A stretch of 64,000 nucleotides of DNA from Bacteroidota bacterium (GTDB lineage Bacteria > Bacteroidota > Bacteroidia > Chitinophagales > UBA10324). The stretch's first letter is position 1; every line of letters starts with the position of its first letter. The stretch is from the NCBI GenBank assembly GCA_018267315.1, contig JAFDYS010000023.1, forward strand, positions 1 to 64,000, written 5' to 3'. The position numbers and the translations under genes were made by a program. The notes beneath the pieces were generated by a model. The model was not told the origin of the DNA, did no database searches, and saw nothing but the letters and a program-made list of their open reading frames with translations. Shown piece after piece: positions 27,523 to 35,680 of the stretch.

Positions 27523-27832
27523 TACAATTTCAGTTCTGTTCTAATGAAATCTTTTATTCCTTCTGCACCTGTAAGCTGATGTCATACTTCTTTTTTATCG
27601 CCGCTGATGGAGAGGTCAAAGCGGAAAAAGCCGCAACACGCTCTTTCCATTTTCACGAACTCAGTGAGTTCGTTAACCATTGAAACAGCGAGGGAGAATT
27701 TATATGCATATCCATTGTTCAGTTCCTTTTTTCGAGAATTTGCTTTCGCAAACTTTCGGGGATGGTGCATTTTCTCTTTTGAAGTTCCGGGCTAGTAGGT
27801 TTGCATGAAAGAACGGTTTCAGATTCAGTCAT
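27522..27832 (-). pseudogene. Broken small CDF-linked gene (frameshift plus in-frame stop)
   Basis: Reading the minus strand from the ATG at 27832 gives MTESETVL..., continuing to SLRKQILEK; at a run of six A (27727-27732) one base is missing, and the reading moves to the frame KKELNNGYAYKF...NELTEFVKMERACCGFF. A TGA at 27582-27584 stands where relatives have Trp; after it the same frame goes on HQLTGAEGIKDFI and ends at TAA, overlapping the CDF start (TAATG). The repaired product would be 103 residues. It resembles a small cysteine-containing family (ER-CC-FF motif) that I know beside metal transporters but that has no assigned function. Two separate lesions argue for a real pseudogene over a single sequencing error. 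Confidence 0.8.
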
Positions 27833-27845
27833 GTTACTTCAGTCA

Positions 27846-28409
27846 TTAGTTTTCTGTATGGGGCTTGTATTCTATTCCAACAAGATTTGCATATTCTTCA
27901 ATGGAACCCAATCCAGCCCGCTTTCTCCTTTCATTTACATTTTTCTCATCCTCTATTTTCCAAAATTCCCACACGCCCTGGTTACTCCATAGTTGTGTTC
28001 CGTAAATCTGTGGTTTTCCTTTACGCATGAGAATTCTGTCTGTCAGATAAGCAAGATCCTGCGGCCTCGACTCACCTTCTTTGACCGATTGCTCGAGCAG
28101 CGGCAGATACTTTTCCTGAGTTGCGAGATCGGAATGCTGGATCACCAGCCATATAGTGTAATTGCCTTCAATGCCTACAAAGCTTTTTCCCGGCCAGCCA
28201 TACTTTGAAATGAATGCTTCAATCTGTACAAGGTTTGCGCTGTCAACTTGGGTGATGAATTTTACAGAGTCGTCATATCGCCTGATGTTTTGATCCCGCT
28301 CCCGAATAGCCGACAGCTGTCTTATAATCGAGGATGTGTCTAAGATGAGCTCCTGTGCGATGGCTTTCATAGAAATGACGGAACAGAGGAGTAAAAGAAG
28401 CACTTTCAT
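27846..28409 (-). CDS. DUF6624 family secreted protein
   Basis: 187 residues from the ATG at 28409, which has a GAGGTG purine-rich site just upstream and begins a signal peptide (MKVLLLLLCSVISMKAIAQ). The DUF6624 pattern is clear: an N-terminal helical part with RERDQNIRR, then GWPGKSFVGIEGNYTIWLVIQHSD, QEKYLPLLEQSV, LAYLTDRILMRKGKPQIYGTQ and IEDEKNVNERR..GL.SIEEY. The function is unknown. Being exported, it is expected in the periplasm. It lies between an RND adaptor gene and the decayed CDF-linked gene, all on the minus strand. Confidence 0.85.
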   Translation of the reverse strand: MKVLLLLLCSVISMKAIAQELILDTSSIIRQLSAIRERDQNIRRYDDSVKFITQVDSANLVQIEAFISKYGWPGKSFVGIEGNYTIWLVIQHSDLATQEKYLPLLEQSVKEGESRPQDLAYLTDRILMRKGKPQIYGTQLWSNQGVWEFWKIEDEKNVNERRKRAGLGSIEEYANLVGIEYKPHTEN

Positions 28410-28452
28410 CACCTCAAAACTACCGCTCCTTTGTTTGATATCAACCATTAAT

Positions 28453-29661
28453 TCAATGCTCGTGCTCTTCCCCTTCATTCGTAAGAATGCTCAGGAGGTA
28501 GAAGGCGCCGTTGGTTACCACTTCTGCATCTTCCGGAATTTCTTCCAGCGGAGTAATTTCAGAATACGTACCGTTCGTTACTCCTTTTTTCACAGGTATC
28601 TGCCTGAATGAAAACTCTTCGTCCGTTAGATGAGCGATGGATTCATGTCCGTTGTTCCGTATGAAAACGTAATCAGCACCACCGCTGCTCACCACGGCCG
28701 TTGATAGAATGGCTGAAGTGGTTTTATCCTCGATATTGACATTAGCCACCACATTCATTCCTTCAATCATTCCGGTCTTATCACCCGTGATGGCAGCATG
28801 CACGGGGATGGATTTGCTTTCACCTTCAAAGGCACTGCCCACAGCAAAGATCTTTGCGGTGTATTGTTTACCCGGCAGATTGGTAAGCATTACATCAACC
28901 GATTGTCCCTCCCTGATTTTTGAAAAATCCTGTTCGAAGACAAACAGGTCTACGTGCAATTGGGAATTGTCAACCACATCCATCAATTCATCTGCAGGAG
29001 AAAGGTTACTGCCGATGTTGACGTTGATGTGCGAGATGTTACCGCTGATGGGGCTCTTAATGCTGATCACCGTTTCGATATGGTCGGGCGTAATGGCGTT
29101 GCTTTCGATGCCAAGCAAGATCAGTTGCTGCGAGAGACTGCTCAGTTTTGCTTTCAGTGACAGGTAATCAGACTGCACCTGCTGAAATGTTTTTTGAGCG
29201 GAAACATTTTTTTGCGTGAGTTCTTTTTGACGCTGATATTCCGCTTCGGCGAAAGCGATTTTCGACTGCGCATCAAGAAATTCTTCCTGCATTCTCACCA
29301 GCGCGGGATCAATAAGGGTGGCCAGCATCTGTCCTTTATTCACATAGTCGCCTTCCCGCACGAGGATGGATTGCACTGTACCGCCGCTGATTGAGGTGAT
29401 GTTTGCCTTATTCTGTGGCGGTACCTTCAAAAATCCGGTCACCTTAAGCACATCCGTCAGATTTTTCTGCTCAATCCTGCCAAGCTGTATGTTGATGGCT
29501 TTAAATTGTTTTTGAGTGATGAGCACCACCTTATTGTTCTTTGGCTGCGGTTCGTCATCATGTTGTGCTTTGGTTGCCGGGTCGCTTTTACCGCAGGAAA
29601 AAAATGCAAAGAGTGTGATTAGTGTGAAGAGAGACTGAAGCAGCCTGGTGCGTGATTTCAT
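28453..29661 (-). CDS. RND efflux periplasmic adaptor, CusB/CzcB type
   Basis: 402 residues from the ATG at 29661; a shorter leader and a lipobox (FFSCGKSD, Cys near residue 23) indicate a lipoprotein on the periplasmic side. A biotinyl-lipoyl-like half (TSISGGTVQSILVREGDYVNKGQ), a coiled-coil hairpin (EEFLDAQSKIAFAEAEYQRQKEL..) and the second half (SPISGNISHINVNIGSNL) give the membrane-fusion-protein plan. The C-terminus ends EGEEHEH, a possible metal-binding tail. It bridges the CusA pump and the outer-membrane channel encoded just upstream (35 bases), so it belongs to the same operon. Confidence 0.95.
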   Translation of the reverse strand: MKSRTRLLQSLFTLITLFAFFSCGKSDPATKAQHDDEPQPKNNKVVLITQKQFKAINIQLGRIEQKNLTDVLKVTGFLKVPPQNKANITSISGGTVQSILVREGDYVNKGQMLATLIDPALVRMQEEFLDAQSKIAFAEAEYQRQKELTQKNVSAQKTFQQVQSDYLSLKAKLSSLSQQLILLGIESNAITPDHIETVISIKSPISGNISHINVNIGSNLSPADELMDVVDNSQLHVDLFVFEQDFSKIREGQSVDVMLTNLPGKQYTAKIFAVGSAFEGESKSIPVHAAITGDKTGMIEGMNVVANVNIEDKTTSAILSTAVVSSGGADYVFIRNNGHESIAHLTDEEFSFRQIPVKKGVTNGTYSEITPLEEIPEDAEVVTNGAFYLLSILTNEGEEHEH

Positions 29662-29696
29662 GTTGGTATGATTGAATAAAGTTTTCATTTCCTGAT

Positions 29697-32600
29697 TTAT
29701 TTTTCAGTGAAGAAGTTGATTTGAATGACGGACTGATTGAAGCTGTTCAATGCATCGAGGTAATTGTTTCTGATGGTATAGCTCTGTGCCAGCAATGCGG
29801 CGTATTCGAGGTACCCGATTTCGCCTGAACGGTACGCTTCAACAGCGGCTTGCTGGATTTCACTGCTTTGTTGCAGTCCGTTGGTTTCATAATAGTCAAG
29901 CAGCAGTAAGTTTTTCTGATATTCCTCCACTGCTTGACGGTAGGACACATTAAACTGCAGCAACTCATTTTCATATTCCTTGACGGCGATCTCTTCCTGC
30001 AATTTGGCGGACTGTATTCTTCCCTGCTGCGACCAGAAGAACAGTGGTATCCCGATTCCGAAAGAGTAACCGTAATAGCCGGGTTCCACGCCATACCAAC
30101 TCTGGTTGAAGTATCGTGCTGACAGGTCGGGGAGCAGTTTGTTCACCTCTACACTTTTGTTGTAACCGGCAAGTGAAATGCGCTGCTGCGAAAGATTCAG
30201 GTAGGGGTGCGTTGCCATGGATGATGTATCAATCACCACTGTTGCAGCCAGTTTTGGGATTGGCTCATTCAATGGCAGAAGTTCCTCCTTTGTGTTGAGC
30301 AGCGCCGCTAATTTTTCACCGGCCATTTTCACTTCACTCATTGATTGTTGGAGGGCAAGCTGAATTTCACGGCGCTTGGCCTGAGCAGAGAGCATTTCCA
30401 GTTTTCCCGTTTCGCCTGTGCTGTAGCGCAGTGCGGCCGCGTTTTCAAATTCAGAGAAAATGCTGTCCTGCCCGGCCCATAATTTTTGTTTCTCAACGGA
30501 CTTCCACAATTCATAATAGGCAGCCCGTACTTTTCGGATCAATTCTTTTTGAGCCAGCGAATAATACGTTTCCGCTATGAGTGTATTTTGCTTATTGTAT
30601 TTCTTCTGTGAAAACCACACCGTGGGGAAATCAATCGTTTGCGAGAAACCGACTTTGAGAATGCCGTCTTCACCGGGTTCATCCTTGATGAGGTCTTCGT
30701 TCTCATAAAACAAACCTGTCTTTCCCAAATCAAATGCAGTCTTCTGCAATTTCTGTTTTTCGGTTATGGAGAGTTGTGATGCCTGCAGGGAAGGATTGTT
30801 TCGCAACGCAACTGCAATACAGCTATCCACGCTCATCACTTTTACCAAGGGAGATTGTGCATGAGACCCGGATGAAAGTAAAATCAAAAAGACGGCAGCG
30901 GCTGTTGCAGCGGGTTTTGAAAATTTCTTCCGTGAAAAAACAAGGTACAAAGAGGGAAGTACCACTAACGTCAATACCGTGGCGGAGATCAATCCACCGA
31001 TCACTACTGTGGCCAGTGGTCGCTGTACTTCAGCTCCGGCGGAATTGGAAAGCGCCATCGGCAGAAAACCAAGTGATGCCACACTGGCCGTCATGAGAAC
31101 GGGCCGTAGCCGCATGCGTGTTCCTCTTCGCACAATCTCGCGGTTGTCTTCCAATCCTTCTTTTTCGAGTTGGTTGAAAGTTGAGATCAGGACAATGCCG
31201 TTGAGCACGGCAACCCCAAACAAAGCGATGAATCCCACACCGGCTGAAATGCTGAACGGCATTTCGCGGACATAAAGCGCTGCAATGCCTCCGATGGCGC
31301 TCAATGGAATGGCAGTGTAAATGAGCAGCGCTTCACGAAAAGAATTGAAGGTGAAAAAGAGCAAAATAAAAATCAGCAGCAGTGCCACGGGTACAGCAAT
31401 CAGCAGCCGGTTGGTGGCTTCCTCCAGGTTTTTAAATGAACCGCCGAAGGTGAAATAATAACCGGGAGGCAATTTTATTTCTGCATCCAGTTGTTGCTGA
31501 ATTTCTGTCACCACAGATTTCACATCGCGCCCTGAAACATTGAAGCCAATTACAATTCTTCGTCTGGCATCTTCGCGGCTGATTTGATTGGCGCCAAGTG
31601 AGTAGTCAATGTTAGCCACCTGCTGCAGGGGTATCTGGCTGCCGGATGGCAGGGGAACAAAGAGATTTTTTACATCGTCAATATCCTGCCGGTTCTGCCG
31701 TGTAAGCCGGACTACGAGGTCAAACTTCCTTTCGTTTTCGAAAACTGAACCTGTCGCTTCGCCGGCGAAGGCCGTTCTCACGATGCGGTTGAGGTCATTA
31801 ATGTTCAACCCATATTGCGCCACCCGGCTGCGGTCATAGTCCACTGTTATTTGCGGCATACCCAATGTGCGTTCTACTTTCGGTTCCTGTACGCCTTTTA
31901 CATCAGTCAGTACTGTTGAAACCTGCTGCGCATAGCGGGCAAGCGTGTCAATATTTTCTCCAAAAATTTTTACGGCCACATCCTGTCTCACACCGGTCAT
32001 CAGTTCATTGAAGCGCATTTCAATCGGCTGTGTCGCTTCGAATGCCACGCCGGGTATGTTTTCAATGAGTGCGTTGAGCATGGTGTCCATCAGTTGTTGA
32101 TAGTTTATTGTTGTCTTCCAGTCTTTCTTTTCCTTCAACACAATGATCACGTCGGTGTCATAGGGAGCCATCGGATCCGTGGGGATTTCTGCGGTGCCTG
32201 TCTTGCAGACTACTTGTTTCACTTCCGGAAACTGCATCAGGAGTTTTTCCACCCTCGCATTGTTCTTCACGCTCATATCCACCGTGCTTCCTTCGGGAAG
32301 CATGGAATGAAAAGCGAAGTCACCCTCTTCAAGTGTCGGAAGGAATTCAGCCCCCATCCGGTTGAACAGGAAAACAGAACCGGTGAACAGAACCATAGCG
32401 ATGGTGATCACGGCCAGCTTTCTGCGGATGGAAAATTCGATGGCGGGAGTGTACAGGCGCTGGAATAAATCCATCATGCGGTCGCTGATATTTCTTCGCG
32501 GGGAAGTTTTTTTCGGAAGAAAAATGGTGCTCATCACCGGCACGTAGGTGAGTGCGAGCAATAAGGCACCGATGATGGCAAAGGATACCGTCATCGCCAT

Positions 32601-34040
32601 GGGCCTGAACATTTTTCCTTCAATGTCTCCCAGTGTGAAAATGGGGATGTACACGATGAGGATAATGATTTGCCCGAAAGTGGCGGAGTTCATCATTTGC
32701 GATGCGCCCTGCCGCACTTCGTGATCCATCTGTTCCTGGTTCAGCCTGATGATTCCTTTTTCATGATACCGGCTGTGCAGCACCCGGTATAGCACCGCTT
32801 CCACAATAATTACCGCCCCGTCAACAATGAGTCCGAAATCAATCGCACCCAAACTCATCAGGTTGCCGCTCACACCAAACAGGTTCATCATGATTACGGC
32901 GAACAACATGGAAAGGGGAATCACCGAAGCGACGATAAAGCCGGCTCTGAGGTTTCCGAGAAATAAAACAAGAATGAATATCACGATGAGCGCTCCTTCA
33001 ATCAGGTTGGTCTCCACCGTTCCGATGGCGCGCTCAACCAATGAACTGCGGTCGAGAAAGGGTTCAATGGTTACTCCTTCGGGAAGCGATTTCTGAATGG
33101 TGGGAATTTTTTCCTTAATCGCCTCCACGACTTTGGCACTGTTCATTCCCTTTAACATCATCACTACTCCGCCGGCCACTTCACCATCGCCGTTGCGCGT
33201 CATAGCGCCGTAACGGTTGGCGGATCCATAGTGCAGTGAAGCGACATCGCGGATGAGTACAGGAATGTGCTGCGAATTCGTCTTCACCACAATCTTCCCG
33301 ATGTCATCCATAGATTTCACCAGACCTACTCCGCGTATGTAATAAGCCGTGGCGCTTTTTTCGATGTAGGCCCCGCCGGTGTTTTCATTATTACGCCCGA
33401 GCGCATCAAACACTTCCGGAATGGTGACATTCATGCTTTTGAGCCGCAGCGGATCAATGGCAACTTCATACTGCTTCAGGTGACCACCGAAGCTGATGAC
33501 TTCCGCAACGCCCGGTGTTCCCAATATTTGCCGCGCCACAATCCAGTCTTGCATTTCGCGCAGTTGCATGTCGGTGTATTTTTCTTCAAAACCTGTTTGC
33601 ACGTGCAGTACATATTGATACACCTCACCAAGGCCGGTGCTCACCGGTCCCATGAAGGGTTGTCCCATGCCGGAAGGAATTTCTTCCTGCGCCTCCTTAA
33701 GACGTTGATCAACCAGTGTACGCGCGAAGTAGATATCCACCTTGTCATCAAACACAATGGTGATCACGGATAGTCCGAAGCGGGAAATACTTCTCACTTC
33801 TTTCAGGTCGGGCAGCGAGGCCAGACTGCGTTCAATGGGTGCGGTAACGAACTGCTCCACTTCCTGTGCGGCCAGCGACGGTGACAGCGTAAAAACCTGC
33901 ACCTGGTTATTGGTGATATCAGGTACGGCATCAATCGAAAGTTGCGTGAGAGAGTAACTTCCGTAGAGAATCAGCGCCACCGTGAAAAGACCAACAGTGA
34001 ATTTGTTCCTTATGGAGAATTGAATGATTTTGTAAATCAT
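29697..34040 (-). CDS. CusA/CzcA heavy-metal RND pump fused to a TolC-like outer-membrane channel
   Basis: 1447 residues from the ATG at 34040. Residues 1 to about 1035 are a complete HME-RND pump with 12 transmembrane helices, two large periplasmic loops and the family's helix-4 motif DFGLIVDGAVIIVEA. The remaining about 400 residues form an outer-membrane efflux protein (two OEP repeats: SLQASQLSITEKQKLQKTA; FNVSYRQAVEEYQKNLLLL). Between them is a signal-peptide-like stretch (KPAATAAAVFLILL...SHAQ near residue 1068). The pump exports mono- or divalent metal ions using the proton gradient. Such fusions occur widely in Bacteroidetes. The metal is not readable from sequence alone, but the methionine-poor pump core and CDF neighbour suggest Co/Zn/Cd rather than Cu (weak inference). 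Confidence 0.95.
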   Translation of the reverse strand: MIYKIIQFSIRNKFTVGLFTVALILYGSYSLTQLSIDAVPDITNNQVQVFTLSPSLAAQEVEQFVTAPIERSLASLPDLKEVRSISRFGLSVITIVFDDKVDIYFARTLVDQRLKEAQEEIPSGMGQPFMGPVSTGLGEVYQYVLHVQTGFEEKYTDMQLREMQDWIVARQILGTPGVAEVISFGGHLKQYEVAIDPLRLKSMNVTIPEVFDALGRNNENTGGAYIEKSATAYYIRGVGLVKSMDDIGKIVVKTNSQHIPVLIRDVASLHYGSANRYGAMTRNGDGEVAGGVVMMLKGMNSAKVVEAIKEKIPTIQKSLPEGVTIEPFLDRSSLVERAIGTVETNLIEGALIVIFILVLFLGNLRAGFIVASVIPLSMLFAVIMMNLFGVSGNLMSLGAIDFGLIVDGAVIIVEAVLYRVLHSRYHEKGIIRLNQEQMDHEVRQGASQMMNSATFGQIIILIVYIPIFTLGDIEGKMFRPMAMTVSFAIIGALLLALTYVPVMSTIFLPKKTSPRRNISDRMMDLFQRLYTPAIEFSIRRKLAVITIAMVLFTGSVFLFNRMGAEFLPTLEEGDFAFHSMLPEGSTVDMSVKNNARVEKLLMQFPEVKQVVCKTGTAEIPTDPMAPYDTDVIIVLKEKKDWKTTINYQQLMDTMLNALIENIPGVAFEATQPIEMRFNELMTGVRQDVAVKIFGENIDTLARYAQQVSTVLTDVKGVQEPKVERTLGMPQITVDYDRSRVAQYGLNINDLNRIVRTAFAGEATGSVFENERKFDLVVRLTRQNRQDIDDVKNLFVPLPSGSQIPLQQVANIDYSLGANQISREDARRRIVIGFNVSGRDVKSVVTEIQQQLDAEIKLPPGYYFTFGGSFKNLEEATNRLLIAVPVALLLIFILLFFTFNSFREALLIYTAIPLSAIGGIAALYVREMPFSISAGVGFIALFGVAVLNGIVLISTFNQLEKEGLEDNREIVRRGTRMRLRPVLMTASVASLGFLPMALSNSAGAEVQRPLATVVIGGLISATVLTLVVLPSLYLVFSRKKFSKPAATAAAVFLILLSSGSHAQSPLVKVMSVDSCIAVALRNNPSLQASQLSITEKQKLQKTAFDLGKTGLFYENEDLIKDEPGEDGILKVGFSQTIDFPTVWFSQKKYNKQNTLIAETYYSLAQKELIRKVRAAYYELWKSVEKQKLWAGQDSIFSEFENAAALRYSTGETGKLEMLSAQAKRREIQLALQQSMSEVKMAGEKLAALLNTKEELLPLNEPIPKLAATVVIDTSSMATHPYLNLSQQRISLAGYNKSVEVNKLLPDLSARYFNQSWYGVEPGYYGYSFGIGIPLFFWSQQGRIQSAKLQEEIAVKEYENELLQFNVSYRQAVEEYQKNLLLLDYYETNGLQQSSEIQQAAVEAYRSGEIGYLEYAALLAQSYTIRNNYLDALNSFNQSVIQINFFTEK

Positions 34041-34130
34041 AAAAATAGAATGGTTAATAATCAAAATGAGGAGGCAGCCTGAAACTTCAGGCTGTTCAGT
34101 TGAAAACAGTGCTGTTCGACGAAGTGATTA

Positions 34131-34448
34131 TTAACTCACGCGCGGCGGCTGCCAGAAGGAGAAATATATGTCTTTGGCTTTCTGCTGGCAGAGAGAGGGA
34201 AGATTTTTTTCTGCAAACTGAAGTTTGATCAGGTCCAGTTGTGACGAGTTGGCAATAAACTGAATGTTGCAGCAGGCACAGGCGCACAATGGCGAACAGG
34301 ATTCATCCCCGGCATGGGAACCATGATTCTCCGGTTGTAGTATGAATGCTGATTTGGGACCCGCTGAAAAGTTCTCCGCATGATCAGTGCATGGCTGAAC
34401 ATTCAGCCATAGAAAATAGAAGGATAGCAGGAGGGTGAGCAATTTCAC
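34131..34448 (-). CDS. DUF6660 family Cys-rich protein
   Basis: 105 residues from a GTG. A short hydrophobic leader (LLTLLLSFYFLWLNVQPC) is followed by a His/Asp-containing stretch and the cysteine cluster CSPLCACACC near residue 55, then IQFIANS. This matches the DUF6660 family, small exported proteins found before CusA-type efflux operons in Bacteroidetes, which presumably bind metal (inferred). It starts the minus-strand metal efflux cluster, 90 bases upstream of the pump gene. Confidence 0.8.
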   Translation of the reverse strand: MKLLTLLLSFYFLWLNVQPCTDHAENFSAGPKSAFILQPENHGSHAGDESCSPLCACACCNIQFIANSSQLDLIKLQFAEKNLPSLCQQKAKDIYFSFWQPPRVS

Positions 34449-34544
34449 AATGCGGTAAAATAAATGATAAATTAATTAACGCCCGTTTCTGCCGGTAAGT
34501 CAGCGCACCTGATTCATTCAATTTGTTCGCAGGAAAATCTGTCT

Positions 34545-34567
34545 GTCCCGACACTGTGTGTCGGGAC
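34545..34567. repeat. Hairpin repeat copy A, directly after the GIY-YIG gene
   Basis: GTCCCGACA (34545-34553) and TGTCGGGAC (34559-34567) form a perfect 9-bp stem with a 5-base loop. It begins 5 bases beyond the GIY-YIG stop codon. A second copy with the same arms lies in the damaged tRNA at 34968-34988; the two also share TAGAGyAG before the stem on the minus strand. Confidence 0.75.
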
Positions 34568-34571
34568 TACT

Positions 34572-34847
34572 CTACGCTTTCAATTTCTTTTCACGTTCTA
34601 TCCACGAAAGAATTCGCTGAGAGTTTTTCCAGTTTTTCAATTTCCGCTCCAGACTGATGGCTTCAGATTTTGAGTCACATTTCTTTTCGAAGAGTAACTG
34701 CCAGTTTTCGTTTTGACTGGTGAATTGACTCTTGCCTCGTTGATGCTGGACAAGTCTATTGGAAACAGAAGAAGAATATCCGATGTAAAGTTTTTTGATG
34801 ATCGGATTGTGCAAGACGTAAACAGAATACGTTGTTGCATCTGCCAT
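34572..34847 (-). CDS. Small GIY-YIG nuclease family protein
   Basis: 91 residues, a single GIY-YIG domain. The first strand reads YSVYVLHN, the second LYIGYSSSVSNRLVQHQRG (with the conserved Arg), and the helix SEAISLERKLKNWK carries the catalytic-type Glu. This UvrC-N-like, stand-alone group (YhbQ-like) is frequent in Bacteroidetes, often near tRNA genes, and its biological role is unknown. The start is 2 bases from the 3' end of the tRNA on the same strand, so it is probably transcribed with it. Confidence 0.88.
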   Translation of the reverse strand: MADATTYSVYVLHNPIIKKLYIGYSSSVSNRLVQHQRGKSQFTSQNENWQLLFEKKCDSKSEAISLERKLKNWKNSQRILSWIEREKKLKA

Positions 34848-34848
34848 G

Positions 34849-34922
<74 letters not shown>

Positions 34923-34957
34923 TGAAAATTTCATTTCATCTTTTGCCCTCACTCACC

Positions 34958-35016
34958 CTTCGACCAATCCCGACATGGTGTGTCGGGACTGCTCTAACCG
35001 ACTGAGCTATGGGCCC
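34958..35016 (-). pseudogene. Damaged copy of the adjacent tRNA with hairpin in place of the anticodon arm
   Basis: On the minus strand, bases from 35016 repeat the intact tRNA exactly through the acceptor strand and D-arm (GGGCCCATAGCTCAGTCGG..GAGCAG); 33 bases (34989-35021, versus 34895-34927) are identical. The anticodon arm is replaced by TCCCGACA-N5-TGTCGGGA (34968-34988), then TTGGTCGAAGG of the variable/T-arm follows, after which similarity stops. The 3' half is gone, so it cannot be a working tRNA. Confidence 0.8.
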
Positions 35017-35184
35017 TGAAACTGCAAAAATAACATGCACGAAACATTGGGCAGATTGCCCAATCAATCTCTGCTGCTTTGCAAAACCTGCAGTCTTATT
35101 CACAGATCCTGAAATTTTTTTCAATGTTCACTTTAATTTTTGCATAAACTTCATAACCTTTGAAATATACCTGATTCACCTCCT

Positions 35185-35658
35185 GTGCTTGACGATCTCG
35201 ATCTTAAGATTGCTGAAACGCTGTTAAAAGACGGACGCAAGTCATTTACTGAAATTGCCGATCAGCTTCATGTTTCGGTAGGGACCGTCCGCAACCGGTA
35301 CAACTACCTGGTGAAAGAGAACATCTTAACCATAGTGGGAAGAGTCAACCCCGAAAAAATCGGCTTTCACACCTATGCACAGGTGTATGTGAAAGTGCGG
35401 CCCTCAGAAAAAGTGATGAGCGTGGCCAAGCAACTGGAGAAGATTCCGGAGTTGAGTTTCCTGGCCATGATCAGCGGCTCCAATGATCTTGAATTGAACC
35501 TGATGTGTCGTGATCACGATCACCTGCTCGAAGTGATGTCGAAGAAAGTGCTGAGTGTGGCTGGTGTTTCAGAAACTTCAGTCAACGTTTATTTCAAAGT
35601 TTTCAGGTATGCTCAACCGGAACTTGACTTGCTGAAATCAAATCGTAAAACCTTTTAA
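35185..35658 (+). CDS. Lrp/AsnC family transcriptional regulator
   Basis: 157 residues from a GTG. An N-terminal winged helix-turn-helix (LDLKIAETLLKDGRKSFTEIADQLHVSVGTVRNRYNYLVKE) is followed by the RAM/AsnC ligand-binding domain (YVKVRPSEKVMSVAKQLEKIPE...ISGSNDLELNLMC). Lrp-type regulators sense amino acids or related metabolites. It stands 22 bases before the SusC gene and on the same strand, followed by aldehyde dehydrogenase and aminotransferase genes, so control of this catabolic cluster is likely (inferred). Confidence 0.93.
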   Translation: MLDDLDLKIAETLLKDGRKSFTEIADQLHVSVGTVRNRYNYLVKENILTIVGRVNPEKIGFHTYAQVYVKVRPSEKVMSVAKQLEKIPELSFLAMISGSNDLELNLMCRDHDHLLEVMSKKVLSVAGVSETSVNVYFKVFRYAQPELDLLKSNRKTF

Positions 35659-35680
35659 CTTTCAAAATAACCCATTGCCT

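Noticed and set aside
27727..27732. Programmed frameshifting at the A6 run in the CDF-linked gene
   Set aside because: The run is a plausible slippery site, but the later TGA would still stop the product, so a controlled frameshift would be useless.
33267..33773. 168-codon plus-strand open frame inside the RND pump gene
   Set aside because: Shadow frame opposite a strongly conserved gene; no start signal or similarity.
34936..35124. 62-codon minus-strand open frame across the damaged tRNA
   Set aside because: It is a translation of the tRNA copy and hairpin with no family likeness.
35139..35162. TTTG...TAACCTTTG before the Lrp gene as a promoter
   Set aside because: The -7 box has three instead of two bases between TA and TTTG, and the spacer is only about 11 bases.
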